Shown piece by piece: positions 43,569-54,097 of a DNA stretch of 64,000 bases. The position numbers and the translations under genes were made by a program. Under the pieces are notes generated by a model. That model did no database searches and was not told where the DNA came from. It saw only the letters and a program-made list of their open reading frames with translations. The stretch is from Alistipes dispar (lineage in GTDB: Bacteria; Bacteroidota; Bacteroidia; Bacteroidales; Rikenellaceae): contig NZ_AP019736.1 of assembly GCF_006542685.1 (NCBI RefSeq), positions 1,212,001-1,276,000 on the forward strand, in the 5' to 3' direction. How positions within the stretch are numbered: position 1 is the first letter of the stretch; the number at the start of each line of letters is the position of its first letter.

Positions 43569-44713
43569 ACGCGTTCGTCGCGGCGCAGCAGCAGCAGTCC
43601 CAGCGCCGCAGCCCACAACGGGCTCAACAAGTCGTAGAGGAAATAGAGCCCCGCGATGCCGCTCTCGCCCAGCCGGCGGGCGATGCGCCGCACCTGAACG
43701 GCCACGACGGCATAGCGCGCGACGACCAGCGCAGCCGTCGCGAGCTTGTACTCGACCGGCATCACCGCGAGGGCGCAGAGCGCCGTGAGGAAGAAGAGCG
43801 CCCGCGATCCCAGCTCCCACCGCACGAAGGTCCGGACCGACAGCGGGTAGAAGCGGAACGCCGAGCCGTAGTAGCGCAGCCGGCCCATCCACCAGCCCAT
43901 GCCGCCCCACGCCTTTTCGCGCAGCGTGGCCCGCGGCGAGAGGATGACGCTCACGTTGTCCGCCGTGATGACCTTTTGCAGGAAGAGGTCGTCCTCGCCG
44001 ATGTTCATATTGAGGTGGCTGAAGCCGTTCGCCCCGAAATAGAGGCTCTTGGTGAATCCGAAGTTGTGAAGCGTGCCCCGGTAGGCGCGGCGCCGCACGG
44101 CCCGGGCGATCCAGTCCGCGGCGTGCATCATCCGCCAGGTGCGCATCAGGTAGTTCGCCAGCCCCTTCGCGCGCTCCACGCCGCAGTATCCCAGCACGAT
44201 GTCGCCCCGCATGAACCCCTTGGCCATGAGCGACAGCCAGCGGTCGGTCTGGGGCACGGCGTCGGTCGAGGTGAAGACCATATGCTCGTAGTGCGCCGAC
44301 TTGATGCCCACGTTGAGCGCCATCTTGCGCGAGATGGGAAAGCGCGGATCGAGCTGGATCTTCGTGGTGGAGATCTGCGGAAAGGAGTGCCGCAACTGCA
44401 CGAGGTCTTCGTAGAAGTCCGAATCGTGGCCCACATAGACGATGACGACCTCGAAATCGGGATAGTTCTGGGCCAGCACGAGCGGCAGCCGCTCCTCGAC
44501 GAACGAGTAGTCCTCCGCAAAGAGCGGAATGACGACCGACACGGGCGGCTCGGCGCCGAGCTTCGCCGCACGGCGGTTGTTCCTGTAGCCCGGGATGCGT
44601 CCATAGACGGCCAGATAGTAATAGAGCTGCACGCCCAGCATCACGAGCATCGCCCCCGCGAGAGCCGCGCCCTCCCAACCGTAGCACGCCAGAAAATGAT
44701 CGAAGAACTGCAT
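43559..44713 (-). CDS. Family 2 glycosyltransferase, membrane-anchored
   Basis: 384 residues. N-terminal membrane helix (about 14-33), then the GT2 fold: PVSVVIPLFAEDYSFVEERL, DFEVVIVYVGHDSDFYEDL, MVFTSTDAVPQTDRWL (in place of DxD) and IGEDDLFLQK, the acidic catalytic region. Three hydrophobic stretches follow at the C-terminus. It probably adds a sugar to an envelope glycan or lipid. A consensus promoter lies directly upstream. First gene of the unit with the sigma factor and rsmG. Confidence 0.87.
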   Translation of the reverse strand: MQFFDHFLACYGWEGAALAGAMLVMLGVQLYYYLAVYGRIPGYRNNRRAAKLGAEPPVSVVIPLFAEDYSFVEERLPLVLAQNYPDFEVVIVYVGHDSDFYEDLVQLRHSFPQISTTKIQLDPRFPISRKMALNVGIKSAHYEHMVFTSTDAVPQTDRWLSLMAKGFMRGDIVLGYCGVERAKGLANYLMRTWRMMHAADWIARAVRRRAYRGTLHNFGFTKSLYFGANGFSHLNMNIGEDDLFLQKVITADNVSVILSPRATLREKAWGGMGWWMGRLRYYGSAFRFYPLSVRTFVRWELGSRALFFLTALCALAVMPVEYKLATAALVVARYAVVAVQVRRIARRLGESGIAGLYFLYDLLSPLWAAALGLLLLRRDERVWR

Positions 44714-44730
44714 ATAGGCGAATTGTCAGG

Positions 44731-44762
44731 CAAAGATAGTGCAAGCCGGGCGCAATGCCAAA
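44731..44762 (-). promoter_or_regulatory. Consensus promoter of the GT2-sigma-rsmG unit
   Basis: Minus strand: TTTG (44759-44762), 20-base spacer, TATCTTTG (44731-44738). Exact match to the Bacteroidota consensus; start codon 18 bases further. Confidence 0.8.
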
Positions 44763-44817
44763 TTTATTTACGCATCTATTTTGGATTCGGGAATTCCGGA
44801 ATCCGGATTTTTTTGCG

Positions 44818-44825
44818 TATTTTTG
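44818..44825 (+). promoter_or_regulatory. Promoter -7 box of tgt
   Basis: TATTTTTG, 16 bases before the tgt ATG. The only TTTG upstream is 34 bases away, so the -33 is weak. Confidence 0.45.
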
Positions 44826-44840
44826 CCAAATATATCGAGT

Positions 44841-45971
44841 ATGGAATTCACCCTGCAATACAAAGACCCCGCGTCGCAGGCCCGCGCCGGGGAGCTGCGG
44901 ACCGACCACGGCACGATCCGCACCCCGATCTTCATGCCCGTGGGCACGGCCGCGACCGTCAAGGGCCTCTTCCACCGCGACGTGCGCGACGAGGCGAAGG
45001 CGCAGATCATCCTCGCCAACACCTACCACCTCTACCTGCGGCCCGGCATGGAGATCATCGAACGGGCCGGCGGCGTACACCGCTTCTCGACGTGGGAGGG
45101 CCCGATGCTGACCGACAGCGGCGGCTTCCAGGTCTTCTCGCTCGCGGCGTGCCGCAAGCTCCGGGAGGAAGGCTGCCATTTCCGTTCGCACATCGACGGC
45201 TCGAAACACCTCTTCACGCCCGAGAGCGTGATCGACACCGAGCGCACGATCGGCGCCGACATCATGATGGCCTTCGACGAGTGCCCCCCCGGAGACGCGC
45301 CGCGCGACTATGCGGCCAAATCGCTCGCGCTGACCGAACGGTGGCTGGACCGCTGCTTCGACCGCTACCACCGGACGCAGTCCAAATACGGCCACTACCA
45401 GGCCCTCTTCCCCATCGTGCAGGGATGCGCCTACCCCGACCTGCGGGCGAAGGCCGCCGAAAACGTCAAGCGGTACGACGCCGACGGATATGCCATCGGC
45501 GGACTGGCCGTGGGCGAACCCACGGAGGTCATGTACGAAATGATCGAGGTGGTCAATGCCATCCTCCCGGAAAACCGCCCCCGCTACCTGATGGGCGTCG
45601 GCACGCCGGTGAACATCCTCGAGGGAATCGCGCGGGGCGTGGACATGTTCGACTGCGTGATGCCGACGCGCAACGGCCGCAACGGGCAGCTCTTCACGTC
45701 GGAAGGCATCATCAACATCCGCAACCGGAAATGGGAGGACGACTTCTCGCCCATCGACCCCGAAGGCACGGCCTTCGTCGATACACTCTACACGAAAGCC
45801 TACCTGCACCACCTCGCGGTCTGCGGCGAAATGCTCGCGGCGCAGATCGCCTCGCTGCACAACATCGCCTTCTACCTGCGCCTCGTGACCGCGGCCCGCG
45901 AACACATCGCGGCGGGCGACTTCGCCGCATGGAAAGAGACGATGGTCGGAAAACTGCAAAGACGACTCTGA
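44841..45971 (+). CDS. tgt: Queuine/preQ1 tRNA-guanine transglycosylase
   Basis: Exchanges G34 of tRNAs for the queuosine precursor. 376 residues. Catalytic blocks are present: MLTDSGGFQVFSL with Asp92, FRSHIDGSKHLFTPE, IGGLAVGEP and VDMFDCVMPTRNGRNGQLFT with the nucleophile Asp near 272. The zinc site (CxCxxC) expected about 35 residues later is absent: the sequence reads DPEGTAFVDTLYTKAYLHHL. As I remember them, Bacteroidota homologues share this loss. First gene of a rightward run; lptG-type permease follows after four bases. Confidence 0.94.
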   Translation: MEFTLQYKDPASQARAGELRTDHGTIRTPIFMPVGTAATVKGLFHRDVRDEAKAQIILANTYHLYLRPGMEIIERAGGVHRFSTWEGPMLTDSGGFQVFSLAACRKLREEGCHFRSHIDGSKHLFTPESVIDTERTIGADIMMAFDECPPGDAPRDYAAKSLALTERWLDRCFDRYHRTQSKYGHYQALFPIVQGCAYPDLRAKAAENVKRYDADGYAIGGLAVGEPTEVMYEMIEVVNAILPENRPRYLMGVGTPVNILEGIARGVDMFDCVMPTRNGRNGQLFTSEGIINIRNRKWEDDFSPIDPEGTAFVDTLYTKAYLHHLAVCGEMLAAQIASLHNIAFYLRLVTAAREHIAAGDFAAWKETMVGKLQRRL

Positions 45972-45975
45972 AAAG

Positions 45976-47076
45976 ATGAAAGCGCGCTGGCCCGGGTTCA
46001 GGATACTGGACCGCTACATACTCGGAAAGTTCCTCTCGACCTTCTTCTTCGCCATCGCGATGATCATCGTCATCGTGGTCATCTTCGACTATGTGGAGAA
46101 GGTGGACAACTTCACCGAATCGCACGCGCCGTTCAAGGGGATCGTATTCACCTACTACCTCAATTTCATCCCCTACTTCATCAACCAGTTCAGCGGCCTG
46201 TTCACCTTCATCGCCTGCATCTTCTTCACCTCGAAGATGGCCTACCAGACCGAAATCGTGGCGATGCTCTCGGGCGGCATGTCGTTCCGGCGGCTCATGT
46301 GGCCCTACTTCCTCGGCGCGCTGATCATCGGTTCGCTCTCGCTCGCGCTGAACCTCTGGCTCATCCCGATCTCGCAGCGCAAGGTCGTGGCTTTCAGCCA
46401 GGAGTACATCGACAAGGAGAAAGGGTCCTACGAACGCCACATCTACCGGCAGATCGAACCCGGCACGTTCGCCTACATCCGCGGCTACAACGGCACGACG
46501 CAACAGGCGTCGTTCTTCGCGCTGGAGCACTACGACGGCGGTTCGATGACCCATTCGCTCGAAGCCGCCGACATACGGTTCAACCCCGAGACCAAACGCT
46601 GGACGGCTTCGCGCTACACCAAGCGCGAGTTCGACTCGCTGGGCATGGAGACCTTCGAACAGTTCCGCAACCTCGACACGCTCATCAACCTCGAGGTGAC
46701 CGAACTGGGCGAGATCAACGACCTGATCCAGACCATGAACATCTCCCAGCTCAGCGAATTCCTCGACCAGCAGCGCGCCAAGGGCTCCGACTCGATCAAC
46801 ATCATCGAGGTCGAGCGCCACTCGCGCTACGCCTACCCCTTCTCGACCTTCATCCTGACGCTCATCGGCGTCTCGCTCTCCTCGCGCAAGGTGCGCGGCG
46901 GCACGGGACTGCACATCGGCATCGGCACGGGTCTGTGTTTTTCGTACATTCTCTTCAACCGTTTCTTCGAGGAGTTCGCCAAGAGCGGCTCCCTGCCTCC
47001 CGGACTGGCCGTCTGGCTGCCCAACATCATCTATCTCTGTATCGCCATTTACCTCTACCGGAAGGCGCCGAAATAA
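45976..47076 (+). CDS. LptF/LptG-family permease
   Basis: 366 residues. Membrane segments at about 15-37, 55-78, 100-120 and three near the C-terminus (FSTFILTLIGVSLSSRKV, LHIGIGTGLCFSYILFNRFF, VWLPNIIYLCIAIYLY), with a periplasmic beta-rich domain between. Start ILDRYILGKFLSTFFF is typical. It is half of the inner-membrane part of the LPS exporter that passes lipopolysaccharide to LptC/LptA. Whether F or G cannot be decided here; the lone copy and size suggest LptG-like. Confidence 0.9.
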   Translation: MKARWPGFRILDRYILGKFLSTFFFAIAMIIVIVVIFDYVEKVDNFTESHAPFKGIVFTYYLNFIPYFINQFSGLFTFIACIFFTSKMAYQTEIVAMLSGGMSFRRLMWPYFLGALIIGSLSLALNLWLIPISQRKVVAFSQEYIDKEKGSYERHIYRQIEPGTFAYIRGYNGTTQQASFFALEHYDGGSMTHSLEAADIRFNPETKRWTASRYTKREFDSLGMETFEQFRNLDTLINLEVTELGEINDLIQTMNISQLSEFLDQQRAKGSDSINIIEVERHSRYAYPFSTFILTLIGVSLSSRKVRGGTGLHIGIGTGLCFSYILFNRFFEEFAKSGSLPPGLAVWLPNIIYLCIAIYLYRKAPK

Positions 47077-47097
47077 CCCGTACTACTCTTCGCTCGC

Positions 47098-48110
47098 ATG
47101 GAAAAACCGCAGAATTTCCTCACCCGGTTCCGGCGGAACCGCCTGCTCTGGAACCTTTCGCTCATCGCCGCGATCATCCTCTCGATGGCCGTCGCCGCGC
47201 ACCTCGTCATGCAGGCCGGCACGCGCCACGGAGCACGCCGCATCGTGCCCGACTTCTCGGGCACGGCGCTCGACGAAGCCCGCCGCATCGCCCGGGCGAA
47301 CGACCTCGAGCTGCATGTGAACGACTCGCTTTTCGTCCCGGCCTACGCCGGGGGCATCGTCCTCGACCAGTTGCCCGAAGGGGGTGTCGAGGTCAAACCC
47401 GGCCGCACGGTCTATATCACGATCAACTCCTTCCGGCAGAAGACCGTCCGCGTGCCCTACGTGGCGGGCCGGTCGCTCCGGCAGGCCAAGAACATGCTCG
47501 AGGTGGCCGGGCTGGAGATCGACGAGCTGATCTACCGCCCCGACCTGGCCACCAACTACGTCCTCGAAGAGTACTGCGGGGAGAAGCCCGTGACGCAGAC
47601 GAGCCGCCTCGAAGCCGAGATCGGCTCCGGCGTGACGCTCTACGTCGGCGTGCGCGACGGGGACAGCCTCACGGTCGTCCCGCAGGTCGTGGGCGTACCG
47701 CTCGCGCAGGCGAAAGGGCGTCTCTGGGAGCTGGGACTCAACGTCGGACGCATCGACTTCGACGAAGGGGTGAACCTGCTCAACGAGAAGGAGGCCCGCG
47801 TCTTCGTGCAGACCCCCTCGGCCGAACGCGAGGCCAACCTCGGGTCGCGCGTGGACCTGCGCCTGACGCTCGATGAGAAGAAGCTGGCCCGGTTCCGCGC
47901 CGAGGCCGAGAAACTGGCGGCCGAGACCGCCGAGGAGCGTATCCGGGCCGAACGGGAGCGCGACTCGCTCGCCCGAGCCGGCGCGTTCGACCGCCCCGAC
48001 ACCGGAGAGGAGAGGCTCCCGGACACCGCCGCCCCCGCCTCCGAACGCCAAAGCCCGGAGCAGGCCGAACACCGCCGTCCCCGGACCGAACCCGACGAAT
48101 TCTTCGACTG

Positions 48111-48111
<1 letters not shown>
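47098..48111 (+). CDS. PASTA-domain membrane protein
   Basis: 337 residues. One membrane helix (about 18-42) followed by three PASTA domains: RRIVPDFSGTALDEARRIA (about 45-110), VRVPYVAGRSLRQAKNMLEV (about 115-185) and VVPQVVGVPLAQAKGRLWEL (about 190-258). The last 80 residues are charged and helical with a Pro-rich end. PASTA modules bind peptidoglycan fragments. No kinase domain is attached, unlike PknB/PBP types. It overlaps the pseudouridine synthase gene by one base. Confidence 0.88.
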
Positions 48112-49256
<1,145 letters not shown>

Positions 49257-49294
49257 CGGCCCGCCCCGGCAACGACCCATACCGGATTACGAAC

Positions 49295-50527
49295 ATGGAA
49301 AAACGACAAACTCCCGCCCGACATCCCGGCGACGCCCCGGCCGCCGGGACCTGCGACTTCGACCGCCCCATCGACCGGCGCGGCACGAATTCGGTGAAAT
49401 ACGACACGCTCGCGGAGCACTTCGGCCGCGGCGACCTGCTGCCGATGTGGGTCGCCGACATGGATTTCGAGACGCCCGACTTCATCGTCGGCGCGCTCCG
49501 CCGGCGGCTGGAGCACCCGCTCTACGGCTACACGGCGGAACCCGCCGACTACCGCCCCGCGATCACCGACTGGATCCGCACGCACCACGGATGGGAGGTG
49601 CGCGGCGAATGGATCGCCTACATCCCGGGAATCGTCAAGGGCATCGGACTGGTCATCGACCGCTTCGTCGGGAAAGACGAGAAGGTCATCATCCAGCCGC
49701 CCGTCTACCACCCCTTCCGGCTCGTTCCCGAGGGAAACGGCCGGCAGGTCGTCCTCAACCCGCTGCGCGAGCACCCCGGCGGGGGCTACTCGATGGACTT
49801 CGACCAGTTGGCGCGCGTGGCGGACGACCGATGCCGCCTGCTGCTGCTCTCCAACCCGCACAACCCGGGCGGCATCGTCTGGGACCCGGAGACCCTGCGC
49901 CGGCTGGCCGCCTTCTGCGACGAACGCGGCATACTGGTCGTCTCCGACGAAATCCACTGCGACATGGCCCTGTGGGACAACCGCCATACGCCCTTCGCCT
50001 CGGTCTCCGAAGCCGCCGCACGGTGCAGCATCACCTTCGGCGCCCCGACCAAGACGTTCAACATCGCCGGCATCGTCAGCTCCTACGCCATCGTGCCGGA
50101 CGAGACGCTGCGCAACCGCTTCTTTTCGTGGCTCGCGGCCAACGAACTCGACGCACCCAACCTCTTCGCGCCCATCGCCACCGTCGCGGCGTTCCGCGAG
50201 GGCGAGGCATGGCGGCGGCAGATGCTGCGCTACGTCGAAGGGAACGTCGAACTGGTCATCGGCTTCTGCGCCGAGCACCTTCCCGCCATCCGGCCCCTGC
50301 GGCCGCAGGCATCGTTCCTCGTCTGGCTCGACTGCCGCGGGCTCGGCCTCCGGCACGAGGAGTTGCAGCGCCTGTTCATCGACGAGGCGCGCCTCGCGCT
50401 CAACGACGGCGCCCTGTTCGGCCGCGAGGGCGAAGGCTTCATGCGTCTGAACGTCGGCGCACCGCGCGCCGTCGTCCGCGAAGCGCTGGAACGGCTGCGC
50501 GACGCCGTGGCCCGGACCGTAAAATAA
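49295..50527 (+). CDS. MalY/PatB-type PLP-dependent C-S lyase/aminotransferase
   Basis: 410 residues from the ATG at 49295. Start NSVKYDTLAEHFGRGDLLPM and MWVADMDFETPDFI are typical of the MalY/PatB branch. PLP-binding residues: NPHNPGGIVW, VVSDEIHCDMAL and the Schiff-base lysine in FGAPTKTFNIAGI near residue 253. Members cleave cystathionine or other cysteine S-conjugates to pyruvate, ammonia and a thiol. Located between rluD and ygiQ with short gaps (38 and 20 bases). Confidence 0.9.
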   Translation: MEKRQTPARHPGDAPAAGTCDFDRPIDRRGTNSVKYDTLAEHFGRGDLLPMWVADMDFETPDFIVGALRRRLEHPLYGYTAEPADYRPAITDWIRTHHGWEVRGEWIAYIPGIVKGIGLVIDRFVGKDEKVIIQPPVYHPFRLVPEGNGRQVVLNPLREHPGGGYSMDFDQLARVADDRCRLLLLSNPHNPGGIVWDPETLRRLAAFCDERGILVVSDEIHCDMALWDNRHTPFASVSEAAARCSITFGAPTKTFNIAGIVSSYAIVPDETLRNRFFSWLAANELDAPNLFAPIATVAAFREGEAWRRQMLRYVEGNVELVIGFCAEHLPAIRPLRPQASFLVWLDCRGLGLRHEELQRLFIDEARLALNDGALFGREGEGFMRLNVGAPRAVVREALERLRDAVARTVK

Positions 50528-50547
50528 CCCCCTGAAAAGATTCCGCC

Positions 50548-52479
50548 TTGTTCCTGCCCACCACCATAAAAGAGGTCCGCGAACGCGGATGGGACAGCCT
50601 GGACGTCATCCTCTTCTCGGGCGACGCCTACATCGACCACCCCGCCTTCGGACCGGCCGTCGTGGGGCGGCTGCTCGAAGCCGAGGGCTACCGCGTGGCG
50701 ATCGTCCCGCAGCCCAACTGGCGCGACGACCTGCGCGATTTCACCAAGCTGGGACCGCCGCGCCTCTTCTTCGGCGTCTCGGCCGGAGCGATGGATTCGA
50801 TGGTGAACCACTACACGGCCAACCTCCGGCTGCGCCACGACGACGCCTACACGCCGGGCGGCAAGGCGGGATTCCGCCCCGACCATGCCGTGACGGTTTA
50901 CACGCGGATCCTCAAACGGCTGTATCCCCACGTCCCGGTGGTCGTCGGAGGCATCGAGGCCTCGCTGCGCCGTCTGACCCACTACGACTACTGGAGCGAC
51001 TCGCTCAAGCCCTCGGTGCTGGCCGAGTCGGGCGCCGACCTGCTGATCTACGGCATGGGCGAACGGGTCGTGCAGCAGGTGGCCCGGGCGCTGCGCAACG
51101 GCTACAACGCCAAGCTGCTGCGCCGCATCCGGCAGGTAGCCTTCCTCGCCGACGAAAGCTATGTCGCGCGGCTCGACCCCGCCGCGACGATCCGCCTGCA
51201 CTCCTACGAGGAGTGCGTGCGCGACAAACGGGCCTTCGGGGAGAACTTCACGGTGATCGAGACCCAGAGCAACCTCATGGAACCGGAGGCGACGCTCGTG
51301 GAACCCACGGGCGACCGGTACGTCGTCGTGACGCCTCCCAATGCGACGCTCACGACCGAAGAGCTGGACCACTCGTTCGATCTCCCCTACGAACGCGCCC
51401 CGCACCCGCGCTACCGCGGCAAGGGCGACATTCCGGCGTGGGAGATGATCAAGTTCTCGGTCAATATCCACCGGGGTTGCTTCGGAGGCTGCTCGTTCTG
51501 TACGATTTCCGCCCATCAGGGCAAGTTCATCAACTCGCGCAGCGAGCGGTCGATCCTCGACGAAGTGCGGCGCGTCGCCGCCATGCCCGGATTCAAGGGC
51601 TACCTCTCGGACGTCGGGGCCCCCTCGGCCAACATGTACCGCATGGGCGGCCGCGACCGGGAGCTGTGCCGCAAGTGCCGCCGCCCGTCGTGCCTCCACC
51701 CCGCCAGGTGTCCCAACCTCTGCAACGACCACCGGCCGCTACTGGCGCTCTACGAAAAGATCCGCGCGGTGAAGGGCATCAAAAAGGCCTTTATCGGCAG
51801 CGGCATCCGCTACGACCTGTTCGACGGACCCGCCTATCTGGAGACGGTGCTGAAGCACCACACCTCGGGCCGGCTCAAGGTGGCGCCCGAGCACACGGAG
51901 GACAACGTACTGAAACTCATGCGGAAACCGCCGTTCGCACTCTTCGAGCGGCTCAATGCGGATTTCCGCCGCATCTGCGATGAGGAACATCTGCCCTACC
52001 AGCTCATCCCCTACTTCATCTCCTCGCACCCGGGCTGCACCGAGCAGGACATGAAATCGCTGGCCGACAAGGTGCTGGGCCGCCTGCACTTCAACCTGGA
52101 GCAGGTGCAGGACCTCACCCCGACGCCGATGACCCTCTCGTCGGTAATGTTCTGGACGGGCGAAAACCCCTACACGCACAAACGGATCTACGTCGCCCGC
52201 TCGCAGGAGGAGAAGCGGCGGCAGAAAAGCTACTTCTTCGGCGGAAGACGCCCCGGACCGGACCGCAGAAAACCGGTCCCGGACAAAAGAAAGCCGGAAG
52301 CGGACGAAGGGAAAACCGGAACAGACGGTTTGCGGTCCTTTTCTCCGGCGGGAAGCGGGCAGGGGACGGAGGAGACACGGCGGAATTTCCGGCGTTCTGC
52401 GCCCCGGAGGGACGCATCCGCAACGAGAGACACGGACCGGGCAAAACACAGTTCAAGAAAAAAAGGCCGACCGAAATAA
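50548..52479 (+). CDS. YgiQ-family radical SAM protein
   Basis: 643 residues with a TTG start at 50548 (FLPTTIKEVRERGWDSLDVI is the conserved beginning). An N-terminal B12-binding-like domain (to about 280) precedes the radical SAM core: HRGCFGGCSFCTISAHQGKF with Cys311, Cys315 and Cys318. A second Cys cluster, LCRKCRRPSCLHPARCPNLC, is near 375-395. Role unknown despite wide distribution. The last 75 residues are a Lys/Arg/Pro-rich tail that looks poorly conserved. A strong hairpin follows the stop. Confidence 0.92.
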   Translation: MFLPTTIKEVRERGWDSLDVILFSGDAYIDHPAFGPAVVGRLLEAEGYRVAIVPQPNWRDDLRDFTKLGPPRLFFGVSAGAMDSMVNHYTANLRLRHDDAYTPGGKAGFRPDHAVTVYTRILKRLYPHVPVVVGGIEASLRRLTHYDYWSDSLKPSVLAESGADLLIYGMGERVVQQVARALRNGYNAKLLRRIRQVAFLADESYVARLDPAATIRLHSYEECVRDKRAFGENFTVIETQSNLMEPEATLVEPTGDRYVVVTPPNATLTTEELDHSFDLPYERAPHPRYRGKGDIPAWEMIKFSVNIHRGCFGGCSFCTISAHQGKFINSRSERSILDEVRRVAAMPGFKGYLSDVGAPSANMYRMGGRDRELCRKCRRPSCLHPARCPNLCNDHRPLLALYEKIRAVKGIKKAFIGSGIRYDLFDGPAYLETVLKHHTSGRLKVAPEHTEDNVLKLMRKPPFALFERLNADFRRICDEEHLPYQLIPYFISSHPGCTEQDMKSLADKVLGRLHFNLEQVQDLTPTPMTLSSVMFWTGENPYTHKRIYVARSQEEKRRQKSYFFGGRRPGPDRRKPVPDKRKPEADEGKTGTDGLRSFSPAGSGQGTEETRRNFRRSAPRRDASATRDTDRAKHSSRKKGRPK

Positions 52480-52491
52480 GGAAATCCGACC

Positions 52492-52518
52492 GATCCCGGA
52501 ACAATGGGTTCCGGGATC
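52492..52518 (+). terminator. Hairpin terminator after ygiQ
   Basis: Perfect 11-bp stem GATCCCGGAAC/GTTCCGGGATC with loop AATGG, 13 bases after the stop. The minus-strand side leads into a T-rich run, so it may work in both directions. Confidence 0.65.
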
Positions 52519-52618
52519 TCCCTTCGATTCCAACGGCGACCGGACGTCCGCAAGCCGCCGGCAGCCCGGGACACGAAACCACATGGTTCGGACCGTCATG
52601 GTCCATGCACGTCCGATA

Positions 52619-52650
52619 CCGAAGCTGTCTGAAATGGAGGACAGCTTCGG
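52619..52650 (-). terminator. Hairpin downstream of the GRP permease gene
   Basis: Perfect 11-bp stem CCGAAGCTGTC/GACAGCTTCGG with a 10-base loop, about 110 bases beyond the permease stop (52760). No T-run follows, so it could be a terminator or a transcript-end structure. Confidence 0.45.
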
Positions 52651-52759
52651 ATCAGGTATTTCCAGCAAGGCCCTTCCGTATCGTACACCGCAGGATACGA
52701 CATACGGGATACGACCGGACGAGGGTACGCCAATCTGCGGCGACAATCCTTTCGGCCAA

Positions 52760-53767
52760 TCAATTTCCGGCTACGATGATGAGTCCCAATCCTCCGATGA
52801 AAAGCAGGAACATCAGGGCGAGCAGCCGATTGACAAGGGGTGTCGCGCCCTTGAACTCCTTCCAGATGAAAACGCCCCAAACAGCGGCGACCATCGGAGC
52901 ACCCTGTCCGAGTGCATAGGAAATGGCGGGCCCCGCTTCGCCCGAGGCAATGTAGCTGAACGCCGTGCCCAGACACCAGACAGCTCCGCCCAGCATACCG
53001 ACCAGGTGAGTCGGCAACGATCCTTTGAAATAGGTTCCGTAGCCTACAGGAGCGCCGACAAAAGGCCATCGCATGACCAGCGTATTGAAAAGCAGGTTGC
53101 TGACCAATACGCCGAGCGAAAAGACGAAAACGGCCGAATAGGGAGTCAGCATACCCGCAGCAGGATGATGGAAATCGGCAATGTCCATGCCCATGACGAC
53201 GAATCGGTAGAAAAGAGACATCAGCACACCGGCGACGACTGCCAGCAACAGTCCTTTGCGGTTGTTTCTTCGGCTCTCCTCGCCATGCTGCACGCACCCC
53301 GAAGCGATGCCGTTGCAGACGATAGCCAGCACGATGAACGCAACCCCCAGAAACAACACCAACGGATTGCCCGAGGGCGCTCCGACGTAATTGATGATGA
53401 CGCCCAGCACCAGTGCGATACCCACACCCAACGGGAATGCCACGGCCATGCCGGCCAGCGAGACGGAGGCCGACAACAAAATATTCGAGGCATTGAAAAT
53501 CACGCCCCCCAGAACGACCCATCCGACGGATGCGCCGGCTGCCTGTCCCAGATCCGCAAGGAACGGACGGCCCGCATCGCCGGCGCTGCCCATCGTAAGC
53601 CCCAGCAACAGTGCAAAAAGCACCATACCGATCACATAGTCCCAGTAAAAGAGTTCGTAACGCCAACTCCTCGACGCGAGTTTCTGGGTATTGCCCCAGG
53701 AACCCCAGCACAGCATCGTGATCATGCAGAAAACGACGGCCGTAAAATAATTACCGACAATATACAT
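52760..53767 (-). CDS. GRP-type (glucose/ribose uptake-like) drug/metabolite-superfamily permease
   Basis: 335 residues with ten predicted membrane segments, from YFTAVVFCMITMLCWGSWGN to LALMFLLFIGGLGLIIVAGN. The CWGSWGNTQKL start and the internal NASNILLSASVSLAGMAVAF and GVGIALVLGVIINYVG fit the glucose/ribose porter branch rather than EamA drug exporters. Downstream of GH97 and the nucleoside hydrolase in the same direction, so ribose or galactose import is plausible. No kinase gene is visible. Confidence 0.77.
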   Translation of the reverse strand: MYIVGNYFTAVVFCMITMLCWGSWGNTQKLASRSWRYELFYWDYVIGMVLFALLLGLTMGSAGDAGRPFLADLGQAAGASVGWVVLGGVIFNASNILLSASVSLAGMAVAFPLGVGIALVLGVIINYVGAPSGNPLVLFLGVAFIVLAIVCNGIASGCVQHGEESRRNNRKGLLLAVVAGVLMSLFYRFVVMGMDIADFHHPAAGMLTPYSAVFVFSLGVLVSNLLFNTLVMRWPFVGAPVGYGTYFKGSLPTHLVGMLGGAVWCLGTAFSYIASGEAGPAISYALGQGAPMVAAVWGVFIWKEFKGATPLVNRLLALMFLLFIGGLGLIIVAGN

Positions 53768-54097
53768 AATTCATTTTTTTGGTTAGTGCCCGATCGATAT
53801 AGCTTGTTAAAGAGCGGACAACGCTTCGCGCAGTGCCTGCCGGTGCAGTTCGGGAAATGAGCGGAAGCAGATGCCGAAGCTGCCCGGTCCGTCGGCCGGA
53901 GCGAAACGAAACAGTCCGCAGAGAATCGCCGAAACAGCCACGGGTCGCCGTTTCACGCCGAGAGTCCGACTGCCGGAGTACCCGCTTCCGGGGACCGATC
54001 GCCAAATTCCGTCGGAGCATCGGGTCGGTCTCCCGGACGTCGGGGCGAGAGACCGACCTGACCTTCGTACAAAGCACGGCGGCCCCAACGGAGGGCA
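53768..54097 (-). other. 330-base gap with a long inverted repeat and a possible gene tail
   Basis: Between GH97 and the permease. GGTCGGTCTC (54023-54032) pairs perfectly with GAGACCGACC (54049-54058), a 10-bp stem 40 bases after the GH97 stop. Further on, one leftward frame ending at 53807 reads LFRFAPADGPGSFGICF and HRQALREALSAL, which looks like the last 35 residues of a soluble protein, but upstream the frame is not protein-like. It may be a decayed gene. Family not recognised. Confidence 0.4.

Larger units (their letters stand above)
52480..52759. other. Convergent intergenic region with two perfect hairpins
   Basis: 280 bases between the ygiQ-type gene and the GRP permease. It holds the two 11-bp stem-loops listed separately and no convincing gene; bases 52660-52740 contain short repeats of GGATACGA of no clear meaning. 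Confidence 0.6.

Noticed and set aside
43005..45959. 984-codon leftward open frame
   Set aside because: Only its last 187 codons (the ECF sigma factor) are real; the rest lies opposite tgt and out of frame over the glycosyltransferase.
52660..52740. Short repeats of GGATACGA considered as a repeat array
   Set aside because: Only two exact copies with irregular spacing; no CRISPR-like structure.
52596..53711. 371-codon leftward frame overlapping the GRP permease
   Set aside because: Out-of-frame shadow; the permease frame has ten membrane segments and a better start.
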